From the NCBI GenBank assembly GCA_947176535.1, contig CAMWQU010000016.1, forward strand, positions 1 through 51,240: DNA of 51,240 nt, given 5' to 3'. Both the position numbers and the translations under genes were made by a program. Positions 43,970 through 51,240 of this stretch are shown in pieces. Position 1 is the first letter of the stretch; every line of letters starts with the position of its first letter. Source of the DNA: an uncultured Prevotellaceae bacterium (GTDB taxonomy: Bacteria; Bacteroidota; Bacteroidia; Bacteroidales; Bacteroidaceae). The notes below the pieces were generated by a model that worked only from the letters and a program-made list of their open reading frames with translations, had not been told where the DNA came from and made no database searches.

Positions 43970-46651
43970 CTACTTCTGAAGTGCGGCTACCGTCTCTTTC
44001 AGGGCAGCGATTTTACATTCCGCATCATGCAGTTTCTTACGCTCCATTTCCACGACTTGCGCCGGTGCATTCTGCACGAAACGCTCATTCTGCAACTTCT
44101 TCTCAATACCCATCATAAAGCCTTCAAGGCGTTTGATTTCAGCCTCAGCCTTCTGCACTTCGGCATCCGTGTCTATCAGATTACCCAAAGGTATGGCATA
44201 CTCCTGCGTTCCGATAAGGAAAGACTGACTACCCTCACCTTTCCGCTCCACATACTGAATGCCACTAAGGTTTGCCATCTTGGCAACAACAAAGGCCAAC
44301 GGCAGTTCGGTAGTGCTTACAACCTCCAGTGTCAGAGCCTCCTTCTGCGCAATATTCTTTGAGTTGCGCACAGCCCGCACACCGCTGATAATCTGTTTAG
44401 CCTGCTCATATTGAGCCAGCAACACGCGGTCTTCCTCTGTCAGTGCATCAATGTGCAAGGGATGCACCATAATGCTGTCCCCCTCCTTACGCTCAGATAG
44501 TGCCTGCCACAACTCTTCCGTAATGAAAGGCATGAAAGGATGGATAACCTTCATCAGCGTCTCAAAGATATCCAATGTGTCCAAAAGCGTCTTACGGTCG
44601 ATAGGCTGCTGATAAGCAGGCTTTATCATTTCCAGGAACCAACCGCTAAACTCATCGGTAAACAGCTTAAAGGCGTCCATCAGAGCCTCCGAGAGGCGAT
44701 ACTTTCCAAACGAATCCTGAATACCGGCTCCCATCTCACGAATCTTGGCCTGCATCCAAAGGATGTAGCTCTTATTTTCCTCCGGTTGCTCCACGTCAGC
44801 TACGGGCCAACCTTTAACAAGACGAAAAGCATTCCATATCTTATTACAGAAATTACGTCCCTGCTCACACAAAGCCTCATCAAATAGAATATCATTACCG
44901 GCAGGAGCGGCCAGCATCATACCCATACGCACGCCATCGGCTCCGAAACGGTCGATAAGATCGAGCGGATCGGGACTATTTCCCAACGACTTCGACATCT
45001 TGCGGCCCAGTTTGTCACGCACGATACCCGTAAAATAAACATTACGGAAAGGCATCTTGCCCTGATACTCGTAACCGGCCATTATCATACGTGCCACCCA
45101 GAAGAAAATGATATCCGGGCCCGTCACAAGGTCGGTCGTGGGATAGTAATAATTGAGTTCCTCGTTATTCGGATTGTTGATACCATCGAACAACGAAATG
45201 GGCCACAGCCACGAAGAGAACCACGTATCCAGCGCGTCTTCATCTTGTTTCAGGTCAGAGAGCTGCAAGTCCGCATTTCCGGACTTCTCGCGGGCCTGCT
45301 CCAGTGCCTCCTCTATGGTCTCAGCCACTACGAAGCCCCCCGTCGGCAGATAATAAGCCGGTATGCGGTGGCCCCACCAAAGCTGACGACTGATGCACCA
45401 GTCCTTGATATTCTCAAGCCAATGACGATAAATATTCTTATACTTGACGGGATAAAACTTTATCTCATCATCCATCACCGGGTCAAGGGCTATATCTGCC
45501 ATGTGCTGCATCTTCAGGAACCACTGCATGGAGAGCCGTGGTTCGATAGGTGCGCCTGTGCGCTCCGAGCAACCGATTTTATTGTCATAATCCTCGATAT
45601 TCTCCATCAGACCGGCCTCCACCATGTCCTTGGCAATCTGTTTGCGGCAGTCGAAACGATCCATGCCCACATACAGACCTGCGGCTTCGGAAAGCGTTCC
45701 GTCGGGGTTAAAGACATCTATCGCCTCCAGATTATATTTCTCGCCCAGCATATAGTCATTGACGTCATGGGCGGGCGTCACTTTCAGGCAGCCCGTACCA
45801 AACTCGATATCCACATAATCGTCCTCGATAACGGGAATCACACGTCCTACCAACGGAACAATCACCTTCTTGCCCTTCAGCCAATGATTCTTGGGGTCAT
45901 TCGGGTTGATGCACATGGCCACATCGCCCATGATGGTCTCGGGACGCGTAGTTGCCACAACGGCATAGTACCCTTTTTCGTCCTTATGAACGACATTCCC
46001 TTCTTCCACATCCCCCACTGCATCCTGAAACTCCGGAGCAAGATAGTAACGCATATAATACAGCTTCGTATGCTCCTCCTTATAGATAACCTCCTCGTCA
46101 GAAAGGGCCGTCAGAGCTTTGGGATCCCAGTTTACCATACGCACGCCGCGATATATCAGCCCCTTGCGATAGAGGTCGCAGAACACCTTGATAACGCTCT
46201 TGCTGCGTTTCTCGTCCATGGTGAACGCCGTGCGATCCCAGTCACACGAGCAACCGAGCCGGCGCAACTGCTTCAAGATGATACCTCCGTACTCTTCCGT
46301 CCAGTCCCAGGCATGCTTCAGGAACTCCTCGCGGGTCAAATCCGTCTTCTTGATACCCTGCTTAGCCAAACGGGCCACCACTTTAGCCTCCGTAGCGATG
46401 GAGGCATGGTCGGTACCGGGCACCCAGCAGGCATTTTTACCCTCCATGCGGGCATGGCGTACCAAGATATCCTGAATCGTCTCGTTCAGGACATGCCCCA
46501 TGTGCAACACGCCCGTCACGTTTGGGGGCGGTATGACTATCGTGTACGGCTCGCGCCCGTCAGGCTTCGAACTGAAGAGTTTATGGTCTAACCAATACGT
46601 ATACCACTTGCTTTCTACCTCGGTCGGGCTATATTTCGTTGCTAATTCCAT
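43970..46651 (-). CDS. valS: Valyl-tRNA synthetase
   Basis: 893 residues, class I synthetase. Motifs: HMGH in [18 protein letters not shown] (HIGH motif), the editing domain with [17 protein letters not shown] in [10 protein letters not shown], the anticodon-binding helical domain, and a C-terminal coiled coil ([23 protein letters not shown]) that contacts tRNA. It charges tRNA-Val, such as the tRNA-Val(TAC) near position 69-142. Its -7 box TATCTTTG (46674-46681) lies 22 bp upstream, divergent from mazG. Confidence 0.97.
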   Translation of the reverse strand: MELATKYSPTEVESKWYTYWLDHKLFSSKPDGREPYTIVIPPPNVTGVLHMGHVLNETIQDILVRHARMEGKNACWVPGTDHASIATEAKVVARLAKQGIKKTDLTREEFLKHAWDWTEEYGGIILKQLRRLGCSCDWDRTAFTMDEKRSKSVIKVFCDLYRKGLIYRGVRMVNWDPKALTALSDEEVIYKEEHTKLYYMRYYLAPEFQDAVGDVEEGNVVHKDEKGYYAVVATTRPETIMGDVAMCINPNDPKNHWLKGKKVIVPLVGRVIPVIEDDYVDIEFGTGCLKVTPAHDVNDYMLGEKYNLEAIDVFNPDGTLSEAAGLYVGMDRFDCRKQIAKDMVEAGLMENIEDYDNKIGCSERTGAPIEPRLSMQWFLKMQHMADIALDPVMDDEIKFYPVKYKNIYRHWLENIKDWCISRQLWWGHRIPAYYLPTGGFVVAETIEEALEQAREKSGNADLQLSDLKQDEDALDTWFSSWLWPISLFDGINNPNNEELNYYYPTTDLVTGPDIIFFWVARMIMAGYEYQGKMPFRNVYFTGIVRDKLGRKMSKSLGNSPDPLDLIDRFGADGVRMGMMLAAPAGNDILFDEALCEQGRNFCNKIWNAFRLVKGWPVADVEQPEENKSYILWMQAKIREMGAGIQDSFGKYRLSEALMDAFKLFTDEFSGWFLEMIKPAYQQPIDRKTLLDTLDIFETLMKVIHPFMPFITEELWQALSERKEGDSIMVHPLHIDALTEEDRVLLAQYEQAKQIISGVRAVRNSKNIAQKEALTLEVVSTTELPLAFVVAKMANLSGIQYVERKGEGSQSFLIGTQEYAIPLGNLIDTDAEVQKAEAEIKRLEGFMMGIEKKLQNERFVQNAPAQVVEMERKKLHDAECKIAALKETVAALQK

Positions 46652-46673
46652 AGTAGTATGATAAAAATTCGTA

Positions 46674-46681
46674 CAAAGATA
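46674..46681 (-). promoter_or_regulatory. -7 box of valS
   Basis: TATCTTTG on the minus strand; the region upstream is filled with the TACGAATTACGAAA repeats, with no good TTTG. Confidence 0.6.
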
Positions 46682-46720
46682 CGAAATTATTACGAATTAC
46701 GAAATACGAATTACGAAATG
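46682..46720. repeat. Short tandem repeat between valS and mazG
   Basis: The unit TACGAATTACGAAA occurs twice in tandem (from about 46691), preceded by a partial ACGAAATTAT unit, filling the space between the two divergent -7 boxes. Confidence 0.7.
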
Positions 46721-46725
46721 TTTCG

Positions 46726-46733
46726 TACCTTTG
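46726..46733 (+). promoter_or_regulatory. -7 box of mazG
   Basis: TACCTTTG ending seven bases before the mazG ATG at 46741, so the leader would be almost absent. Confidence 0.6.
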
Positions 46734-46740
46734 CGCCGTC

Positions 46741-47526
46741 ATGCATACAAGAGAAGAAAAGATGGAGGCCTTTGGCCGCGTGCTCGACGTATTGGACGAG
46801 CTGAGAGAGAAATGCCCGTGGGACCGCAAGCAGACCAATGAAAGCCTGCGCCCGAACACGATAGAGGAGACATACGAACTGTGTGATGCCCTAATAAAGA
46901 ACGACACACAGAACATCTGTAAGGAGCTGGGCGACGTGTTGCTGCACATCTGCTTCTACGCCAAAATCGGGCAGGAGCAGGAGCAGTTCGACATTGCCGA
47001 CGTCTGCCACAAACTTTGTGACAAACTCATCTTCCGCCACCCACACGTCTACGGCGATGCCGTTGCAGAAACGGCCGGCGACGTACTGAAGTCCTGGGAA
47101 ATCATCAAGCAGAAAGAGAAAGACGGCAACAAGACCGTACTGAGCGGCGTTCCCGCCGCCCTGCCCTCGGTCATCAAGGCCGAGCGCATACAGGAGAAAG
47201 CCTGCAACGTAGGTTTCGACTGGGAAAAGCGTGAGGACGTCTGGGCAAAAGTGCAGGAAGAACTGAACGAGCTACGGGCTGAAATAGAAAAAGGCGACCA
47301 ACGGCGAAGCGAAGAAGAGTTCGGCGACTATCTCTTCAGCCTAATAAACATGGCCCGCCTCTACCACATCAACCCCGACAATGCCCTTGAACAGACAAAC
47401 CGGAAGTTCATCGACCGTTTCTCCTACGTCGAGGCCAAAGCCAAAGAACAGGGCCGCAGCCTGAAAGAAATGACATTGGCCGAAATGGATCGGCTGTGGG
47501 AGGAGGCGAAACAGAATCTCCTTTAA
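46741..47526 (+). CDS. mazG: Nucleoside triphosphate pyrophosphohydrolase MazG
   Basis: 261 residues, two tandem MazG domains. Domain 1 has the start RVLDVLDELREKCPWDRKQT and the metal site EETYELCDAL...KELGDVLLHICFYA; domain 2 has KVQEELNELRAEIE and EEEFGDYLFSLINMARL. It hydrolyses NTPs or dNTPs to NMP and PPi, serving as a housecleaning enzyme and possibly limiting (p)ppGpp signalling. The last codons overlap the convergent Spy-like gene by four bases. Confidence 0.94.
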   Translation: MHTREEKMEAFGRVLDVLDELREKCPWDRKQTNESLRPNTIEETYELCDALIKNDTQNICKELGDVLLHICFYAKIGQEQEQFDIADVCHKLCDKLIFRHPHVYGDAVAETAGDVLKSWEIIKQKEKDGNKTVLSGVPAALPSVIKAERIQEKACNVGFDWEKREDVWAKVQEELNELRAEIEKGDQRRSEEEFGDYLFSLINMARLYHINPDNALEQTNRKFIDRFSYVEAKAKEQGRSLKEMTLAEMDRLWEEAKQNLL

Positions 47527-48002
47527 TGCCGTGCCTTGGGGGCATGTTTCTGCTCCCTGCCGTTGCCGCGATTACCGAAGTTCTGGAGCATTTCACGATG
47601 AAAAGCATCGTCAGCCTGCATCACGCGATACGCCTTGCGGGCTGAAACGGCCTTGCACATCTTGTTATAATACGTTTCCTCCAGTTCCGCTGCTTTCACG
47701 TGGAGCTTCACGATTTTTGTCAGAATCTCCTGACACTCCTTTTCCGTCTCCGCCGCGCAGCATTCCTTTCTCAGTTTATGCTCCTGCCCTTTCAGCTTAC
47801 GCTGCTTCTCTTTCATTTCCTCAAACAGAGGCAACAGTTTCTCACTCTCGGCCGCAGTCAGCCCGGCGTGTTCCGAGACGAATGCCTCCATCTTAGCCTT
47901 GAATTCCTCCGGATTGAACCTCCGGCCCTTACCCCCTTGGGCAAATGCCGATAATACAAATGCCAGTGCCACCACTGTCAGAAAAACTTTCCTTTTCATC
48001 AC
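47523..48002 (-). CDS. Small periplasmic Spy/CpxP-like protein
   Basis: 159 residues (start 48002 or the adjacent ATG 47999). A signal peptide (MKRKVFLTVVALAFVLSAFAQ) precedes a highly charged helical protein: FNPEEFKAKMEAFVSEHAGLTAAESEKLLPLFEEMKEKQ in separate helices, with an LTAAESEKLLPLF segment like the LTxEQ motif region of Spy/CpxP-type periplasmic sensors, and two cysteines (KECCAAETEKEC). The tail is basic. It is the last gene after an ECF sigma factor and its putative regulator, the usual location of such proteins in Bacteroidetes. I infer a periplasmic chaperone or sensor. Confidence 0.8.
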   Translation of the reverse strand: MMKRKVFLTVVALAFVLSAFAQGGKGRRFNPEEFKAKMEAFVSEHAGLTAAESEKLLPLFEEMKEKQRKLKGQEHKLRKECCAAETEKECQEILTKIVKLHVKAAELEETYYNKMCKAVSARKAYRVMQADDAFHREMLQNFGNRGNGREQKHAPKARH

Positions 48003-48017
48003 TTTACCGTATTTTCT

Positions 48018-48365
48018 TTATTCCGCTTCTGTCAGATACTCTGCTATCTCCATGTTACCCACCATGACGTAGTCCAGTTCCTCGTTGTAGAACTCCTCTT
48101 CCGTCTCCGCCGTGAGCGTCCGCTCCCCGGGAGTACCCAGATACAACGCCGTCCCCAGACCTGCCACAACAAGCAGAGCTGCCGCATACCTCCAAAGACG
48201 AGGCACCAGCCGCACGGTGCGGGACTGCCGTGTCCGCGCCTCCGGCAAAGCAGCCATCAGCCGTTCGTCGAACTGCTCGAAATAGCCCTCCGGCACCCGA
48301 AAAGGGTTCCGGTTTCCGTCCGCCTCGCGTATCCGTCTTTCTTCGTTCGTCATCATGAGATCCAT
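48018..48365 (-). CDS. Putative membrane-anchored regulator (anti-sigma-like) downstream of the ECF sigma gene
   Basis: 115 residues. N-terminal cytoplasmic part with the family-typical NPFRVPEGYFEQFDERLMAALPE, one transmembrane helix (about 60-77, LWRYAAALLVVAGLGTALYL) and a short acidic periplasmic end (EEEFYNEELDYVMVGNMEIAEYLTEAE). It lies between the ECF sigma gene (39 bp) and the Spy-like gene (15 bp). Topology and position suggest an anti-sigma factor or accessory protein, but no zinc-type anti-sigma motif is visible. Confidence 0.75.
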   Translation of the reverse strand: MDLMMTNEERRIREADGNRNPFRVPEGYFEQFDERLMAALPEARTRQSRTVRLVPRLWRYAAALLVVAGLGTALYLGTPGERTLTAETEEEFYNEELDYVMVGNMEIAEYLTEAE

Positions 48366-48404
48366 GTTTCTTTATGTAATTAGATAAGTCAGCCCCGGAA
48401 AAGT

Positions 48405-48956
48405 TTAATCCTGCCGGCCCAATAAGTCGGATATTTTTTTCACGGCATGATGATACGAAGCCTTCAGTGCCCCCACACTGGTGTCGAGTACCCGGCTCAT
48501 ATCCTCATACTTCATTTCGTCGTAGTACCGCAGCAGAAACACCTGCCGCTGTTTGGGGGGCAGTTGCTCTATCGCCTCCTGCAAACGGCGTTGCGTCTCG
48601 TCACCATCGAAATAAGGGTCGCCCTGCAAAGTCAGTGCCACACGTCCCTCACCGTCGTCAATGCTCAGATTATTCGACTGTCGGTTTCGCTCCAAGAAAT
48701 TCAGCGTCTCGTTGGCCGCTATGCGATAGAGCCATGTCCCGAGTTTCGCATCCCCGCGAAAAGCGTCCAGTCCGGCCCACACCTTGACAAACGTATTCTG
48801 TAACACGTCGTCGGCATCCTCATGACTGAGCACCATACGCCGAATTTGCCAGTAGAGCTTTTCCTTGTAAGCCTTCACGAGTTCCGTAAAAGCGGCCGCC
48901 CGGGTTTTCCCGTCACGCAGGCGGCGTACAATATCCTTTTCGTCAATGTGCTTCAT
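48405..48956 (-). CDS. ECF-family RNA polymerase sigma factor
   Basis: 183 residues. Region 2 (AFTELVKAYKEKLYWQIRRMVLSHEDADDVLQNTFVKVW...GTWLYRIAANETLNFLER, read in parts) and region 4 (QLPPKQRQVFLLRYYDEMKYEDMSRVLDTSVGALKASYHHAVKKI) are intact, with no extra C-terminal domain. It would direct transcription of an envelope or stress regulon. It starts 25 bp after the L,D-transpeptidase stop codon on the same strand, so it may be co-transcribed with it. The two genes that follow are the putative anti-sigma and Spy-like genes. Confidence 0.93.
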   Translation of the reverse strand: MKHIDEKDIVRRLRDGKTRAAAFTELVKAYKEKLYWQIRRMVLSHEDADDVLQNTFVKVWAGLDAFRGDAKLGTWLYRIAANETLNFLERNRQSNNLSIDDGEGRVALTLQGDPYFDGDETQRRLQEAIEQLPPKQRQVFLLRYYDEMKYEDMSRVLDTSVGALKASYHHAVKKISDLLGRQD

Positions 48957-48981
48957 GTCCTGTTTCCGTTACGGTCTGCTG

Positions 48982-50565
48982 CTAAAACGTAGTCAGAGCC
49001 TGTTCCAAAACCTCGTCATACCCGTAAGTATCCGGGTACGATTGCATTATCCCCTCCCCGTCGGGATAGAGCGTCCAATAATCAAGCCATACAGGCACGG
49101 ACTCCGACGGTGCGAAGCTGCCCAAAGGCTTCGCTTCCGGGTTCTCCTGTCGGTAACGCTCTCCCTCTGTCGAAAGCGGTGGCAGGTCTATGGCCATGCG
49201 TATGCGGTCTACAAAGAGGGGTGTGGGTTCGTCGAGCATGAACAGTGCAAGGTCGAGCGGACGCTCCACGCGCACACAACCGTGACTGATGGCCCTGTTT
49301 CGGGCACGAAAGGCCCCGTGATTGTTGGTATCATGCAGGAAGATGGAAAAGTCGTTGGCAAAGCGGAAGATGATACGCCCCAGCGAGTTGTCCGCGCCTT
49401 TCTCTTGCCGCAGGATGTACTGCGCACTGCACAACTGGCCGGCGGAAAGTGAGGCTGGGTCTACCTCCCGGCACGTGTCCTTGTCGATGGCCGTGTAACG
49501 GTTGCGGGCAAAATACGCACTGTCTCCTACGTGGCGGGGCACTATCTCCTTGCGCACGATGGTCTGCGGAATGACCCAGTACGGATTCAGCTCCACCCTG
49601 TATATCTCGCTATGCAGCAACGGTGTCTTGTGCGCATCGTTTCCGCAGCACACCTTCATCGTGAATGCCGTATCGCGCCGTGTGTCCACCGCCGTCAGTT
49701 GCTGACCAGCCAGATTCACCCACACGTAGCGTCCCTCCTCAGGTCGGGGATAACGCCAGCGCGCACGTTCCAGATTGAGCCGCGCAAGGCGTTGGCGGGC
49801 CGTATCTCCCTGCGTCCTTGCGCGTTGATATTCGGTTTTCAGTGCGTCGTAAAGCTTCCCGGAGGGCTGTATCTCACGCAGAAAATCCCCCATCCGGCGG
49901 TGACGTGCCTCTTCAAGGGCATGGGTGGCGAAACTGTCGGTCGCCTCTTCCGAACGGTGGTCGTAAAGCGCACGGAACTGCACTTCTCGGTGCACCTCCC
50001 CCGGAGCGGGTTTGTCCACCAACAGCCGATTAAACAGCCGGGCGGGCCGCACATAGCCGTAGCGTTGTCCGCAGACGTAACGCAGATAGGCCTGCGTAAG
50101 CAGAAATTCCAGTTTGGCAAGCGTGGTCGTCGCGTCCTGCTCCGCATAGGCATACGCCCGTGCGCTGTCCAGCAGCGTCTGCATTTCTTCCACACGGAAC
50201 TGTCCGGACGCAAGTCCCTCGGATTCGGTCTCCCGCAGGCACGTCAGCAGCGAGTCGGCCCGTTCGTCCACGCCCGCTCTCGTTACCCATATCAGGGGAT
50301 ATTCCGTCGCTCTATTATAATAAGTGCGCGCGTAAGCATCCGCATACATGCCGGCCGACAACGCGCGGGCCTGCTCCCTCAACCTGCCGTACAGGGCCTC
50401 ACTGTCTATCGTGTAGGCCGGATTTATCCACGGTTCGAGGTCGCTCAACGCTTGTACGTCGCGCGGAGACTCTTTCACGCAACACGTGGGGATTCCCACA
50501 CCGGCGAGGAGTAAAAAACAAAAACGAATGAGGAAGAAACAGCGCCGCATAGGCCGCAGATTCAT
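48982..50565 (-). CDS. L,D-transpeptidase (YcbB/LdtD type)
   Basis: 527 residues from MNLRPMRRCFFLIRF. A signal or lipoprotein-like leader ends near CCVKE, then a scaffold domain (LLVDKPAPGEVHREV ... RARTQGDTARQRLARLNLERARWR, the YcbB-like substrate region with YVWVNLAGQQL), and a YkuD catalytic domain with FLHDTNNHGAF and SHGCVRVE, whose Cys is the nucleophile. It forms 3-3 cross-links or attaches proteins to peptidoglycan in the periplasm. The ATG at 50565 overlaps the upstream stop by four bases (ATGA), which fixes this start. It may be co-transcribed with the downstream ECF sigma operon. Confidence 0.9.
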   Translation of the reverse strand: MNLRPMRRCFFLIRFCFLLLAGVGIPTCCVKESPRDVQALSDLEPWINPAYTIDSEALYGRLREQARALSAGMYADAYARTYYNRATEYPLIWVTRAGVDERADSLLTCLRETESEGLASGQFRVEEMQTLLDSARAYAYAEQDATTTLAKLEFLLTQAYLRYVCGQRYGYVRPARLFNRLLVDKPAPGEVHREVQFRALYDHRSEEATDSFATHALEEARHRRMGDFLREIQPSGKLYDALKTEYQRARTQGDTARQRLARLNLERARWRYPRPEEGRYVWVNLAGQQLTAVDTRRDTAFTMKVCCGNDAHKTPLLHSEIYRVELNPYWVIPQTIVRKEIVPRHVGDSAYFARNRYTAIDKDTCREVDPASLSAGQLCSAQYILRQEKGADNSLGRIIFRFANDFSIFLHDTNNHGAFRARNRAISHGCVRVERPLDLALFMLDEPTPLFVDRIRMAIDLPPLSTEGERYRQENPEAKPLGSFAPSESVPVWLDYWTLYPDGEGIMQSYPDTYGYDEVLEQALTTF

Positions 50566-50873
50566 CGGATGGAAATCTTGCGTACCACCTTGCCTACTTT
50601 CAGAATATAGCAACCGCGCTGCAGGTTCAGGTTCAGCACCTTGTCATTGCTATCAATACGGATGGCAGTCACTTTCGCACCGGTCAGGTTATACACGGCC
50701 AACGTCTCGCCCTCCGCACCCGAAATGTGTACTTTGGCCCCGGTGACCGTGAGAGTGATTGCAGAGAGTTCCGTCTCCACCTCCTCACGCTCCGTCTGTG
50801 CCATCATGCCCACGGGCATTCCCGTCAGCAACACAGCCAGTGCGATGATATGCAATCCTCTTTTCATAGTCAT
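50562..50873 (-). CDS. Small secreted protein with a sorting-like C-terminal fold
   Basis: About 103 residues. A signal peptide ([24 protein letters not shown]) is followed by TLTVTGAKVHISGAEGETLAVYNLTGAKVTAIR and KVLNLNLQRGCYILKVGKVVRK, which is essentially only a Por/T9SS-like C-terminal domain without an effector part. Start at ATG 50873 or 50867; an ATG at 50891 is also possible. Its stop overlaps the start of the L,D-transpeptidase gene by four bases. Role unknown. Confidence 0.75.
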   Translation of the reverse strand: MTMKRGLHIIALAVLLTGMPVGMMAQTEREEVETELSAITLTVTGAKVHISGAEGETLAVYNLTGAKVTAIRIDSNDKVLNLNLQRGCYILKVGKVVRKISIR

Positions 50874-50902
50874 ATTCCGTGCGTAACGCATGATTATCGA
50901 GA

Positions 50903-50934
50903 CAAAGATATGGATTATTTACTTCTTATCCAAA
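50903..50934 (-). promoter_or_regulatory. Promoter of the L,D-transpeptidase/ECF unit
   Basis: On the minus strand, TTTG (50931-50934), 20 bp, TATCTTTG (50903-50910). Perfect consensus. Confidence 0.78.
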
Positions 50935-50991
50935 TTTCCCACGCTTTATTTTATCTTTTGTAGAGATTATCCACGCGTGGGATATCTGCAA

Positions 50992-51240
50992 TCACTTGTA
51001 TGAGCGATCGGTGATGCATCTCACTCCGGCTATATTTACTTTTTGCGTAAAACTGCCGCCAATTATAGGGTCGGCGAAATTAAAGACACTTTCTCCTTTG
51101 GTGGGAGCTGTCCAATAGTATCCTGTTTGAGGTCCAGTGCCTCGGATGCTATTAAAGGGAAACCATATGGTTTGAGGGCTATCTTGATAGAAGTTAAAAT
51201 CAATGCCAAGATTATTTTTTTTGCCGCCACTTTTGGGGCC
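50992..51240 (-). CDS. C-terminal part of a surface or fimbrillin-like protein (truncated by the window)
   Basis: 82 codons ending in TGA at 50992-50994, open to the window edge. The residues include LGIDFNFYQDS, TIWFPFNSIRGTGPQTGYYWT and a closing VNIAGVRCITDRSYK. The pattern WFP..G.R.....G.YWT.....GVRCI is the end of the fibrobacter-succinogenes-type or fimbrillin-associated domains common in Bacteroidales lipoproteins. Base composition is lower in GC than the neighbouring genes. The family beyond this fragment cannot be assigned. Confidence 0.65.
   Translation of the reverse strand, partial: GPKSGGKKNNLGIDFNFYQDSPQTIWFPFNSIRGTGPQTGYYWTAPTKGESVFNFADPIIGGSFTQKVNIAGVRCITDRSYK

Overview
The window is chromosomal DNA from a member of the order Bacteroidales (Bacteroidaceae/Prevotellaceae type), fairly GC-rich for that order. 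The evidence is: nearly every gene start lacks a Shine-Dalgarno sequence; many genes are preceded by the Bacteroidetes promoter TTTG-N19-21-TAnnTTTG; there is a MurF-alanine racemase fusion, an RprX/RprY two-component pair, an EF-G2 paralogue with degenerate GTPase motifs, a BspA-type leucine-rich repeat protein, a Ser-type sulfatase and several secreted glycoside hydrolases. I cannot name the species. Most of the window is ordinary core chromosome; no transposase, integrase, phage gene, CRISPR array or SusC/SusD pair was seen.

Layout. 1-2.4 kb: two tRNA genes (Arg, partial; Val), a short DUF2807-like secreted protein and a sulfatase, all on the minus strand. 2.6-8.3 kb: a repeat element abutting the pfkA stop codon, pfkA (minus), the EF-G2 paralogue and rprX-rprY (plus). 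8.4-11.3 kb: a 59-residue membrane protein and a two-gene operon for a secreted HExxH metallopeptidase-like protein and a partner (minus). 11.4-12.6 kb: rpsF-rpsR-rplI, with strong Shine-Dalgarno sequences before rpsR and rplI only. 12.6-13.1 kb: terminators, a perfect 26-bp inverted repeat and a small acidic lipoprotein. 13.3-16.6 kb: mtaB, a GT2 glycosyltransferase and an RsmI-like methylase. 16.6-19 kb: a GH10 xylanase and a glycerate kinase, divergent. 19.1-21 kb: an ABC-class ATPase plus a DUF4435 (Toprim-type) protein, a pair that resembles the PARIS AriA/AriB architecture. 21.3-30.6 kb: a GH2 beta-galactosidase (minus) divergent from a DUF6057 membrane protein, a PD40 lipoprotein with a CxxCH motif and a second GH2 enzyme (plus). 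30.7-34.2 kb: GSCFA protein and murF-alr (minus). 34.2-37.4 kb: a 770-bp gap with inverted repeats and a long structured RNA candidate, then a BspA-like protein of lower GC. 37.6-43.9 kb: dxs-trkA, rpsA and rnz (plus). 44-47.5 kb: valS (minus) divergent from mazG (plus). 47.5-50.9 kb: a minus-strand unit of a small secreted protein, an L,D-transpeptidase, an ECF sigma factor, a membrane-anchored putative anti-sigma protein and a Spy-like protein. The far end holds the C-terminus of a surface protein.

Functional themes: glycan degradation (sulfatase, GH10, two GH2), cell-wall synthesis and remodelling (MurF-Alr, L,D-transpeptidase), envelope stress and signalling (RprXY, ECF module), and translation (S6/S18/L9, S1, EF-G2, ValRS, MtaB, RNase Z).

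Points most worth pursuing: the ATPase/Toprim pair as a possible defence system; Shine-Dalgarno sequences before rpsR and rplI in an organism that otherwise avoids them; a dispersed intergenic repeat holding a 32-bp perfectly alternating pyrimidine-purine tract whose alternation is kept although its bases differ between copies; the structured RNA before the BspA gene; and several promoters placed so close to start codons that leaderless mRNAs are expected.
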